64,000 nt of DNA from Chromatiaceae bacterium (GTDB taxonomy: Bacteria > Pseudomonadota > Gammaproteobacteria > Chromatiales > Chromatiaceae), in contig JACKMT010000004.1 in assembly GCA_024235255.1 (NCBI GenBank), positions 248,001 to 312,000 on the forward strand, read 5' to 3'. A program made the translations under genes and the position numbers. Under the pieces are notes generated by a model that was not told the DNA's origin, made no database searches, and worked only from the letters and a program-made list of their open reading frames with translations. This document shows, one piece after another, positions 10,091 to 18,807 of this stretch. Position 1 is the stretch's first letter; each line of letters begins with the position of its first letter.

Positions 10091-11326
10091 ATGCCATTGA
10101 TCAAGCCATTTCCAGGGCTATGCCCGGCGCCGGGGAGGGCGGCTGATGTTGCCGCGCCGCCATACGACGTCATGAATGCGGAGGAGGCGCGCCGGATGGT
10201 GCAGGGAAGGCCGTGGAGTTTTCTGCACATCTCCCGGCCGGAAGTCGATCTTCCGGCCGAAACCGATCCCTACGCGCCTGAGGTTTACGCCAAGGCGGCG
10301 GAGAACATGGCTCGAATGCGCCGTGAGGGGGTACTGTTGCAGGACAGTGCGGACTGTTTCTATGTTTATCGCCTGACCATGGGCAGTCACACCCAGACCG
10401 GCGTTGTCGCGGCCGCATCGGTGGCGGCGTACGATCAGAACCGGATCAAAAAGCATGAATACACCAGGCCAAATAAAGAGGACGACCGGGTAAGGCAGAT
10501 CGAAGCACTGGCGGCACAGACCGGGCCGGTGTTTCTGGTTTACCGCAGCCATCCAGAGGTGGATTCGCTGTTGGCCCGTATCGCCGACACGCCGCCGGAA
10601 GTCGATATCACCGCTGCCGACGGTGTGCGCCATCAACTCTGGGTGCTGCGGGACCGCGGGCAGATCGAGCAGCTGATGCAGAATTTCGATGCCATGCCTG
10701 CGCTCTATGTGGCGGACGGACATCACCGTTCAGCCGCAGCTTCACGAGTTGCGGCAGCGGGCGGCGCTGATGCCGGGTCTGCGGGCGAAGCGCCGCGCGA
10801 CTATTTTCTTTCCGTGATCTTTCCGCACGATCAGGTGCAGATCCTCGATTACAACCGGGTGGTACGGGATCTGCGTGGACTCACCCGTGAGGAGTTCCTG
10901 GTAAGCATCGGCAGCCGTTTCTCGATAGCACTCAGTGCAACTCCCGTCAGACCAGCCATGCACGGAGAATTTGGCATGTACCTGCCGGGTCAATGGTACC
11001 GTCTGCAGGTGGCGGCAGCACGCATCCCCCGGGAGGACCCGGTGCAGCTGCTGGATGTCAGTATCCTGGCGAACGAACTGTTGCAGCCGATTCTCGGCAT
11101 CACCGATCAGCGGACCGATGATCGGATCGATTTCGTCGGCGGTATCCGTGGACTCGACGGCCTGCAGGCGCGGGTGGACAGCGGCGAGATGGCCGTCGCG
11201 TTTGCCATCCGACCGACCGACATGGAAGCGCTGATGGCGGTTGCCGATGCCGGTGAAGTCATGCCGCCGAAATCCACTTGGTTTGAACCGAAACTGGCGG
11301 ACGGACTGGTGAGCCATCTGCTCTGA
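10091..11326 (+). CDS. DUF1015 family protein
   Basis: A 411-residue cytosolic protein of the DUF1015 family. It opens with LIKPFPGLCPAPGRAADVAAPPYDVM, and has the conserved LYVADGHHRSAAASRVA stretch (about 215-230) and PPKSTWFEPKLADGL at the end, all typical. AAGGAG seven bases before the ATG supports the start. In many bacteria the gene neighbours serA/serC and a role near serine metabolism or in a kinase-like reaction has been suggested, but no such neighbour is present here and the function remains unassigned. Confidence 0.85.
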   Translation: MPLIKPFPGLCPAPGRAADVAAPPYDVMNAEEARRMVQGRPWSFLHISRPEVDLPAETDPYAPEVYAKAAENMARMRREGVLLQDSADCFYVYRLTMGSHTQTGVVAAASVAAYDQNRIKKHEYTRPNKEDDRVRQIEALAAQTGPVFLVYRSHPEVDSLLARIADTPPEVDITAADGVRHQLWVLRDRGQIEQLMQNFDAMPALYVADGHHRSAAASRVAAAGGADAGSAGEAPRDYFLSVIFPHDQVQILDYNRVVRDLRGLTREEFLVSIGSRFSIALSATPVRPAMHGEFGMYLPGQWYRLQVAAARIPREDPVQLLDVSILANELLQPILGITDQRTDDRIDFVGGIRGLDGLQARVDSGEMAVAFAIRPTDMEALMAVADAGEVMPPKSTWFEPKLADGLVSHLL

Positions 11327-11455
11327 GCTGAGGTTAGGCAGAGATATCGTTAATAACGGCATGAATTAACAGTATTAAACCTTCGTTCGGTCGTTGGTAA
11401 CATGAGAAGAGGGTGTGGTTTGTTTTATTCAGAAAAACTAACCTTGGCCGGCTAG

Positions 11456-13645
11456 ATGACCATGGCTGCAGACACCGCCCAGGATGCACACAGCTGGAAT
11501 CAGCCGGAGGGCGTCTCCAATGTCGACGATCCGCTGCTCGACTGTTTGGTGCTACTGATGCAAGCGGAGGGGAGGGCGATCTCCCGGGATGCGCTGCGGG
11601 CGGGGCTGCCGCTCACAGCGGGTCGCCTGACGCCGACGCTTTTTGTCCGTGCTGCCGCGCGGGTGGGTTTGTCGGCGCGCGTGGTGCGGCGGCCGTTGAC
11701 GAAGATCTCTGCGCTGGTGCTGCCGGCGGTACTGTTGTTGCAGGGAGGGCAGGCCTGCATTCTCAACGGGGTGGATTTCGCGCGCGACAGGGCGTCGGTG
11801 CTACAGCCAGAGAGCGGAACGGGAGAGGCGGAGGTTCCCTTGCAGCAGCTGGCTGAAGCCTATACCGGCTACGCCATCTTCACCCGGCCGCAGCACCGGT
11901 TCGATCAGCGAACTCCCGCACTTTTGAAGATACGCTCGCGCCACTGGTTCTGGGGCACCTTGTTCCATTCATGGCGCATCTACCGCGACGTACTGGTCGC
12001 CTCGCTGCTGATAAACCTGTTCGCGCTGGCCACGCCGCTGTTCATTATGAATGTGTACGACCGGGTGGTCCCTAACAACGCGGTGGAGACGCTCTGGGTG
12101 CTGGCGGTCGGCGTCCTGCTGATCTACTGCTTCGATCTGCTGATGCGTATGCTGCGCGGCTATTTTATCGACGTGGCGGGCAAAAAGTCGGATATTCTGC
12201 TCTCTGCGGCAATCTTTGAACGGATTATGGGAATACGCATGGAGGCGCGTCCACCGTCGGTAGGCGCCTTCGCCAACAATCTGCGCGAGTTTGAAAGCAT
12301 CCGGGAGTTCATCACTTCGGCCACCATCTCCGGTTTGGTCGATCTCCCTTTCATCGTGATATTCCTGTTAGTGATCGGCTACCTGGGCGGACCGCTGGTG
12401 GTCGTGGCGGCGCTCTGCATTCCGTTGGTCATCCTCTATGCGTTGATTATTCAGGAGGCGCTGCGCAAGTCGGTGGAAGCGACCTTCCGCGCGTCGGCGC
12501 AGAAGGCGGCGCTGCTGGTTGAGTCGTTGACCGGGGTCGAAACCGTTCGCCACCTTGGCGCGGAGAGTGCGCTGCAGCGGAAATGGGAACAGCTGACCGG
12601 TCACATCGCCCAGTGGGGCCTGAAATCGCGGTTGATCTCATCCTCTACGGTCAATGTTGCGCTCTTCTTCCAGCAGTTTGCGCAGGTGGCGGTCGTGATA
12701 TGGGGCGTTCACTTGATCGCCGAGGGCAGTCTCAGCATGGGTGGATTGATCGCTGCGGTGATTCTGACCGGGCGGGTGATGGCGCCGGTCTCCCAAGTTG
12801 CCAACCTGTCGGTGCGCTACCTGCAGGCCAGGACCGCACTCGAAAGCCTCAACCGGGTGATGGCGCTGCCGGTTGAGCGGGACCGGGAGCGAACTTACGT
12901 CAGCCGGGCGGAGCTGCCCGGCGAGCTTGAATTCTCCCACGTCGGCTTCTGCTATCCGGGAGCGGAGGTCGAGGTGTTGTCGGACCTCTCTTTCCGGCTC
13001 GGTGAGGGGGAACGCGTTGCCGTGATCGGGCGGGTAGGATCGGGTAAGAGCACACTGGAGAAGCTGGCGCAGGGTCTTTATGCGCCCAGCAGCGGCGCGG
13101 TGCGGCTGGGCGGCACCGATATCCGGCAGATCGATCCGGCCGAGCTGCGCGCTGGTGTGGGTTACGTGCCCCAGGACCTGTTCCTGTTCTACGGCAGCGT
13201 GCGTGAAAATATCCTGCTTGGCTCGCCGTATGCCGCCCCCGCCGACCTGCTCAGGGCGGTGGAAATTGCCGGTGTCGATGAATTTACCGCGCACCACCCG
13301 CTCGGCCTTGACATGCAGGTGGGCGAGCGCGGCGAACATCTCTCCGGCGGTCAACGGCAGAGCGTCGCACTGGCCAGAGCGCTGCTGCACAATCCGCGGC
13401 TGCTGCTGCTGGATGAACCGAGCAACTCGATGGACAACGCCACCGAGGAGCTGCTGAAGCGGCGACTCGCGGCTGCTCTCGCGGGAAAAACCTTGCTGCT
13501 GGTCACGCATCGCGCATCGCTGCTCGATCTGGTCGATCGGCTGATCGTGCTGGAGTCGGGAAGGGTGGTTGCCGACGGGCCGAAGCAGCAGGTGTTGGAG
13601 GCGCTGCGCCAGGGTAAGCTCAGAGGTGTCGGGAGCAGCGGCTGA
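11456..13645 (+). CDS. Type I secretion ABC transporter (LapB-like)
   Basis: A 729-residue inner-membrane exporter with fused ATPase. Residues 1-150 are a degenerate C39-peptidase-like domain (no catalytic Cys in the expected N-terminal position), as in RTX/LapB exporters. Six transmembrane segments span about 170-450. The nucleotide-binding domain shows Walker A GRVGSGKS (about 524-531), signature LSGGQRQSVALARAL and Walker B LLLLDEPSNSMD. It begins the locus that encodes the fusion protein, adhesin and outer-membrane channel, so its cargo is presumably the RTX adhesin at 15175-17088. Its stop overlaps the next start in TGATG. Confidence 0.92.
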   Translation: MTMAADTAQDAHSWNQPEGVSNVDDPLLDCLVLLMQAEGRAISRDALRAGLPLTAGRLTPTLFVRAAARVGLSARVVRRPLTKISALVLPAVLLLQGGQACILNGVDFARDRASVLQPESGTGEAEVPLQQLAEAYTGYAIFTRPQHRFDQRTPALLKIRSRHWFWGTLFHSWRIYRDVLVASLLINLFALATPLFIMNVYDRVVPNNAVETLWVLAVGVLLIYCFDLLMRMLRGYFIDVAGKKSDILLSAAIFERIMGIRMEARPPSVGAFANNLREFESIREFITSATISGLVDLPFIVIFLLVIGYLGGPLVVVAALCIPLVILYALIIQEALRKSVEATFRASAQKAALLVESLTGVETVRHLGAESALQRKWEQLTGHIAQWGLKSRLISSSTVNVALFFQQFAQVAVVIWGVHLIAEGSLSMGGLIAAVILTGRVMAPVSQVANLSVRYLQARTALESLNRVMALPVERDRERTYVSRAELPGELEFSHVGFCYPGAEVEVLSDLSFRLGEGERVAVIGRVGSGKSTLEKLAQGLYAPSSGAVRLGGTDIRQIDPAELRAGVGYVPQDLFLFYGSVRENILLGSPYAAPADLLRAVEIAGVDEFTAHHPLGLDMQVGERGEHLSGGQRQSVALARALLHNPRLLLLDEPSNSMDNATEELLKRRLAAALAGKTLLLVTHRASLLDLVDRLIVLESGRVVADGPKQQVLEALRQGKLRGVGSSG

Positions 13646-15018
13646 TGCGAGAGGTCAGCGGCGCTACAGCGATGGAGAACAGACCGCAGCCGGCTGTCAA
13701 ATTTGTCCCGGATGATGGCGGCTACCTGAGCGACGCCGGTACAGCCGTGCTGATGCAGACACCGCGCGGTGCGCGCTCAATTCTGTGGCTGACCGCTGCC
13801 TGCGTCTGCGCGGCGCTGGCCTGGGCCGGTTGGGCAGAACTGGACGAAGTAACCACCGGCGGCGGCCGGGTAATCCCCTCGCGCCATATCCAGGAGGTGC
13901 AAAACCTGGAGGGCGGCATTCTCACCGAACTCTTGGTGCGCGAGGGGGATCGGGTGGAGCAGGAGCAGCCGCTGCTGCAGATCGACGACACCGGATTCTC
14001 CTCGTCGCTGCGCGAATCCCAGCAGCGAGAGATGGCGCTGCGGGCCAAGGCGGCCCGACTTCAGGCAGAGTCCAGCGGCGAGGCATTTACTGTGCCGGGG
14101 GAGCTGGGCAGCGTTTACCCGGAGCTGGTGCAGCAGGAGCTGCTGCTCTACCAGAACCGGCAGACAGAGTTGCATACCGGCAGAAATATACTGGTCGAAC
14201 GTAAAAACCAGATTGAACAGGAGATACGGGAGCTGCAGTCGAAGCAGCAGCGGGCTGCCACCAGCCTCGCGTTGTCACGCAAGGAGCTTGGTATGACCAG
14301 GCCGCTGGTCGCGGCCGGCGCCATTTCGGAAGTGGAAGTGCTGCGGCTGGAGCGCCAGGTGAATGAACTGGCCGGAGAGCAGGAGGCCGCCCGGCTCGCG
14401 ATTCCCCGCGCCAGATCCCGACTGGAAGAGGCGGCCAAACGCATCGCCGAGTTGGAGCTGCAGTTTCGCAACGAAGCGCACACGGAGCTGAACAGCATCA
14501 ACGCCGAGCTTTCGCGTCTGTCGGAAAGCAGCGTCGCGTTGGAGGACCGGGTGCGGCGCACAATCGTGCGTTCGCCGGTCAGGGGCACGGTCAAGCAGAT
14601 CATGGTCAACACCATCGGCGGCGTAATTCAGCCCGGTATGCGCCTGATGGAGATAGTGCCGCTGGAGGATTCGCTGCTGGTTGAAGCGCGCATCCGGCCC
14701 AAAGATATCGCCTTTCTGCATCCCGGGCAGCCGGCGATTGTCAAGATCACTGCCTATGATTTTGCGATATACGGCGGCTTGAAGGGAAAACTGGAGCATA
14801 TCAGCGCCGACACCATCCAGGAGCAGGGCGACAATGAAAGCTACTACCTGGTGCGGGTTCGGACCGAAAAAAGCCACCTTGGCGAACGCGAAGGCGCACT
14901 GCCGACCATTCCCGGCATGTTGGCGGAGGTGGATATCATCACCGGCAAGAAGACGGTAATGGATTATCTGTTAAAACCGGTGCTGCGGGCCAAAGAACGC
15001 GCCATGCGCGAAAGGTAA
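13645..15018 (+). CDS. Type I secretion membrane fusion protein (HlyD/LapC-like)
   Basis: A 457-residue periplasmic adaptor that links the ABC exporter to the TolC channel. It has a single N-terminal membrane anchor (SILWLTAACVCAALAWAGWAELDEV, about 44-68), a lipoyl/biotinyl-like half motif (IQEVQNLEGGILTELLVREGD), long coiled coils (about 125-300), and the HlyD C-terminal signature (PVRGTVKQI ... PGMRLMEIVPLEDSLLVEARI). The start codon overlaps the exporter stop by one base, showing translational coupling. Confidence 0.92.
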   Translation: MREVSGATAMENRPQPAVKFVPDDGGYLSDAGTAVLMQTPRGARSILWLTAACVCAALAWAGWAELDEVTTGGGRVIPSRHIQEVQNLEGGILTELLVREGDRVEQEQPLLQIDDTGFSSSLRESQQREMALRAKAARLQAESSGEAFTVPGELGSVYPELVQQELLLYQNRQTELHTGRNILVERKNQIEQEIRELQSKQQRAATSLALSRKELGMTRPLVAAGAISEVEVLRLERQVNELAGEQEAARLAIPRARSRLEEAAKRIAELELQFRNEAHTELNSINAELSRLSESSVALEDRVRRTIVRSPVRGTVKQIMVNTIGGVIQPGMRLMEIVPLEDSLLVEARIRPKDIAFLHPGQPAIVKITAYDFAIYGGLKGKLEHISADTIQEQGDNESYYLVRVRTEKSHLGEREGALPTIPGMLAEVDIITGKKTVMDYLLKPVLRAKERAMRER

Positions 15019-15025
15019 CAGAGCG

Positions 15026-15181
15026 TTGTCGCTTCTCGTCTGCTGCGCCGATCCGGATCTGACCGGCCGCTGGCTGGAGGGGATAGGCGCGCTGGACGAT
15101 GTCCGCTGCGAGCGGCAAACTTACTCTATACTGCAATTATTCGTTCCTTCGGCTCAGATTGATGAGAGAGAGTCATGGTGA
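15026..15181 (+). pseudogene. Possible relic of a response-regulator gene
   Basis: A 51-codon frame beginning TTG eight bases after the fusion-protein stop reads LSLLVCCADPDLTGRWLEG then IGALDDVR, which resembles the beta1-alpha1 start of a response-regulator receiver. It ends inside the first codons of the adhesin gene. Lap-type loci often carry a LuxR-type regulator near the exporter genes, so this may be what is left of one after deletion. It could also be a small unrelated peptide or chance; the ribosome-binding site is poor. Confidence 0.3.
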
Positions 15182-17088
15182 TCCTTTTACCTTCCAATGA
15201 GAGCGGTTCCGGCGCGGTCGGTGTTGTCTTTGCAATTTATGGCACGGTCAAAGCAGTGGCCGCCAATGGCGTAGAGCGGCTGCTCCAACAGGGCGACCGC
15301 GTATTCGCCAATGAACTGATCCTAACCTCTGATCTCAGTGGTGTCAGCATTGAATTCGGCAACGGTGGGCGCATCGATCTGGGGCGAAATTCCGAAGTCA
15401 TGCTGGACAGTGATGTTTACGGTCCCGTCGACGTCGACCGGGCTGAGGTGGCAAGCACGATCGAAGCGGCGCAGCAGGCGATTCTCGCCGGCGCCGACCC
15501 GGCGGCGATTCTGGGAGCGCCGGCAGCGGGCGGCGGCGGTGGCGGCGGCGACAATCTCTCTTCGGAAGTGAATCCGCCCCCGTTCATCGAACGGACCGGA
15601 CTGCAGGTCACACCGGAGAGCGGCTTCGAAACCACCGGCCTGTTCCAGTCGAACAGTCCGGAATTGCCGGTGCGGAGCGGCTTTCTTGCATCACAGACGG
15701 TCAATACGGTGCAACCGGCAAATGATCTGCGGGGTCCGCCAATTACCGTCGATGATCTGAATGGTCCGCCAACTGCGGTCGATGACCTGGTGCTCTCCAA
15801 TGTCATTGATGGATCGGCGATATTGATACCGGCGTCGGTACTGAAAGCAAACGATAGCGATCCGGATGCCGATCCGCTGACGCTGATCTCGGCCCATAAT
15901 CCGCGCCTGGGCACGCTCTCCTGGAGCGCCGATATGGTGGCATTCGTACCGGGCGGCGAGTTTGGCGGCAGTGCAACCAAAAAGAGCGAGCCTGACGAGA
16001 GCAGCAGCAGTAACAACAACAGCCCACAGACGGCGGTGGAGTTTCTGCGCAGCGATTTTGGCGAACCGGACACCGCGGATTGGGCTTCCATCAAGTATCA
16101 GGACGGCTCTCTGAGCAGTGCGCTGTTCAGCGGAAAAATCACCGATATTTCCGATCCGCAGAATCCGAACGGCGTGACCCGGGACCAGGATTGGATCAAG
16201 CTGGATCTGCGGGCCGGAGAGACCATCATTCTCGATGTGGATCAGGGTGACGACGGCGACCGCGACGTGGGTTCTGACGACAATGACGTGGATATGTTTC
16301 TCGAACTTTACGACAGCAGCTTGAATCTGCTGGCAGAGAACGACGATTCGCCCGCGGACACAGTCAATCTCGGCGGCGCCGGTTCGGTGACGAGCGGCTA
16401 TCACGCCGACTCGCTCGACTCTTACTTGGAGTATCAGGTGCAGCAGGACGGCACTTACTACCTCAAGGCGTCGGCCTGGGACAACTCCTTGGTCAATGTC
16501 AGTACGGACAGCGGCGCTTATCTTCTCTGGATCTCGATTGAGAACCCGCAATTTGCCAATCCCGCCTTCGATTACACCATCGAGGATGGCATATCAGGCA
16601 GCGACAGTGCCACCGTTACCATTAATCTGTTCGACAGTACTACGCTCAGCGGAGGTACTGCGAACGAGATTCTGATCGGACGCAATGGTTCCGGTTCCCG
16701 GCTGCTGGGCGGGGGTGGCAACGACACGCTGTTGGGCGGGGACAGCAATGATACGCTGCAGGGCGGCCCGGGCAGCGATCTCCTCGTTGGCGGTTCCGGC
16801 AGCGATCTGTTTGTCTTCAAAGTGGGCGAGAACGGCAGCGATACGATCCGCGACTATCAGGCCGGTGCGGATGTACTGGATATTTCCGACCTGCTGACCG
16901 GACTCACTGTCACTCCGGGTAACCTCGACTCCTACGTTCAGGTCGATACTGCCGGCGACCTGCGGCTGGATCTCTCGGGAAGCGGCAATTTCTCAGGCAG
17001 CGCCATCGCTCATCTGGACGCAGTCTCAAGCGGAGCCAGTGTCACCCTGCTGGTGGATGCCGGTCCGGCATTGGATCTGGTGGTCTGA
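15175..17088 (+). CDS. Small LapA-like RTX adhesin secreted by the type I system
   Basis: A 637-residue secreted or surface-retained protein. Residues 1-110 form a LapA-type retention module (GTVKAVAANGVERLLQQGDR, NGGRIDLGRNSEVML) followed by PAAG at 116-119 and a glycine run, matching the position and form of LapG-type periplasmic protease sites. A cadherin-like/VCBS repeat starts near 205 (NDSDPDADPLTLISA) and resumes near 465 (FDYTIEDGISGSDSATVTI); between them sits a pre-peptidase-C-like beta domain (about 290-455). Then RTX nonapeptides (GGGGNDTLLGGDSNDTLQGG) bind Ca2+, and a C-terminal type I secretion signal follows. It is far shorter than LapA proteins, which reach thousands of residues. 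No lapD/lapG is nearby. Confidence 0.87.
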   Translation: MVILLPSNESGSGAVGVVFAIYGTVKAVAANGVERLLQQGDRVFANELILTSDLSGVSIEFGNGGRIDLGRNSEVMLDSDVYGPVDVDRAEVASTIEAAQQAILAGADPAAILGAPAAGGGGGGGDNLSSEVNPPPFIERTGLQVTPESGFETTGLFQSNSPELPVRSGFLASQTVNTVQPANDLRGPPITVDDLNGPPTAVDDLVLSNVIDGSAILIPASVLKANDSDPDADPLTLISAHNPRLGTLSWSADMVAFVPGGEFGGSATKKSEPDESSSSNNNSPQTAVEFLRSDFGEPDTADWASIKYQDGSLSSALFSGKITDISDPQNPNGVTRDQDWIKLDLRAGETIILDVDQGDDGDRDVGSDDNDVDMFLELYDSSLNLLAENDDSPADTVNLGGAGSVTSGYHADSLDSYLEYQVQQDGTYYLKASAWDNSLVNVSTDSGAYLLWISIENPQFANPAFDYTIEDGISGSDSATVTINLFDSTTLSGGTANEILIGRNGSGSRLLGGGGNDTLLGGDSNDTLQGGPGSDLLVGGSGSDLFVFKVGENGSDTIRDYQAGADVLDISDLLTGLTVTPGNLDSYVQVDTAGDLRLDLSGSGNFSGSAIAHLDAVSSGASVTLLVDAGPALDLVV

Positions 17089-17307
17089 TTACCTCAGCAA
17101 TCCGGGGCCCCGCGGTCCCGGCACGTCCGCGCTATTTTGCTTTTAAATCACGCGCAATATTGTTGTTTCCATTAAATAAATGTTAGCATCCGCATCGGCG
17201 CTGCCGGCGCAGAAACCAATCAGGACCTGAACGGGGGGCACCGGGGTGGCGCCTGTTAACAGAAGCTTGGCAACCTGTGGATTGAGCAACCCCCCGGAGT
17301 GTCTGAT

Positions 17308-18741
17308 ATGTCGAACAAGGTCACATCTCTTTGTCTGCTACTGTCATTGCTGACCGCTGCCGGATCGAGCGCAGCCTACACTTTAACCGAAGCGGTGCAA
17401 CTCGCACTGCAGACGAATCCGGAAGTGTTGGCAGAGACCAGCCAATTTCTCTCGCGCAAGCAGGAGTTGCGGCAGGCACGTTCAGGTTATCTGCCCAGCA
17501 TCGACATCAACGCCGGTATCGGCTACGAACTTTCGGACAACAGCAGCACCAGGGCACTGGGTTTCAATGAGCGCGAATTGACCCGCAAAGAGGCCGGAGT
17601 CTTTATCGACCAGATGCTGTTCGACGGATTTGCGGTCAGCAGCGAGGTGGCACGGCAGGACGCAAGGGTCAGAGCGCAGGAGTACACCTTGGAGGGCAGT
17701 GCGCAGCAGATTGCACTGCAGGCGGTCGATGCCTATCTCAAGGTACTGCTGAACCGCGAACTGGTCACACTCTCCAATGCTAATCTCAAGGTGCATGACA
17801 GGATCCTGGATCAGGTGCGGCTGCGCACCAGGGCGGGTGTCGGCCGCAGCTCCGATTTGGAACAGGTGACCGGAAGACGGGCCGCTGCAGTATCCAGTCT
17901 GCTTTCAGATCAAGTAAATCTGCAGGATTCGGAGTCGGGTTTCATCTCGGTGGTGGGTGATCTGCCGCGGGAGCTGGCGCCGGCGGCGGATGCAGTGGCG
18001 GGATTGCCCGAAAACCTGAATGAAGCAATTCAGAAGGGCGTTGACAACCATCCGACACTGAAATCGGCGGAAGCGGATGTCGCGGCGGCAAAAGCGCAGC
18101 AAGAGGCGGCACAAAACAGCTTTTATCCCAAGTTCAATCTCGAGCTCGGCGGCACCTGGAACGACGATCTGGACGGTATCGAGGGGCGTGATCACGACCT
18201 CACCGCCATGCTCCGCATGCGGTATAATCTCTACTCTGGTGGTAGAGACCAGGCACGCAGCCGCCAGACCACCGAATTGATCAATCAGTCGAAAGATGTC
18301 CGCAACAGAACTCACCGCCAGGTGGTGGAGAGCATGCGGCTGTCATGGTCGGCCTATCAGGTAACCGGCGATCAGCTCGGCTATCTGCGGCGGCAGATCG
18401 CCGCAACCGAGCAGACGCGGGACGCCTACGCAGAGCAGTTCAGGTTGGGGCAGCGGACCCTGCTGGATCTTCTAAACACGGAAAACGAGGTGTTTCAGGC
18501 CAAGCGGAGTTACCAGACGACATACTATGATTATATTTTGGCTCAATACCGGATCCTGACGGCAATGGGTGCACTGATAGAGACGCTCGGTGTCTCCCCG
18601 CCCGACGGCAATTCAGATCGGGAAGCTGTCACTGCACAATTCAGCGCCATTGCTCCTGCAAGCGCACTTGATGCAGAGCTCCGGGCACAGCGTGCACAGT
18701 TGCACGGACGCGTGCCTGATTCCGGCGTAAAAGGTTATTGA
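17308..18741 (+). CDS. TolC-family outer-membrane channel of the type I system
   Basis: About 477 residues from the ATG at 17308, preceded by GGAG eight bases upstream; an in-frame GTG at 17299 is less likely. A signal peptide (LCLLLSLLTAAGSSAAY) is followed by two outer-membrane efflux (OEP) repeats, with TLTEAVQLALQTNPEVLAE at the start and RMRYNLYSGGRDQA and FRLGQRTLLDLLNTENEVFQA in the second half, all typical of TolC/LapE. It closes the exporter-fusion protein-adhesin locus, so it most likely completes that secretion machine. A 210-base gap separates it from the adhesin gene. Confidence 0.92.
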   Translation: MSNKVTSLCLLLSLLTAAGSSAAYTLTEAVQLALQTNPEVLAETSQFLSRKQELRQARSGYLPSIDINAGIGYELSDNSSTRALGFNERELTRKEAGVFIDQMLFDGFAVSSEVARQDARVRAQEYTLEGSAQQIALQAVDAYLKVLLNRELVTLSNANLKVHDRILDQVRLRTRAGVGRSSDLEQVTGRRAAAVSSLLSDQVNLQDSESGFISVVGDLPRELAPAADAVAGLPENLNEAIQKGVDNHPTLKSAEADVAAAKAQQEAAQNSFYPKFNLELGGTWNDDLDGIEGRDHDLTAMLRMRYNLYSGGRDQARSRQTTELINQSKDVRNRTHRQVVESMRLSWSAYQVTGDQLGYLRRQIAATEQTRDAYAEQFRLGQRTLLDLLNTENEVFQAKRSYQTTYYDYILAQYRILTAMGALIETLGVSPPDGNSDREAVTAQFSAIAPASALDAELRAQRAQLHGRVPDSGVKGY

Positions 18742-18807
18742 CGGACCGAGTTCGGCGCTTGCAGCAAGTAGGCAGACTCGCTTCCGTAACCGCTCTTCGA
18801 ACAGATA

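Noticed and set aside
12638..13510. Minus-strand open frame of 290 codons
   Set aside because: It is antisense to the type I secretion ATPase, whose Walker and signature motifs are unambiguous.
17089..17298. Possible c-di-GMP riboswitch or other structured leader before the TolC-family gene
   Set aside because: The G- and C-rich runs tempted, but no GEMM core or other known aptamer consensus could be matched.
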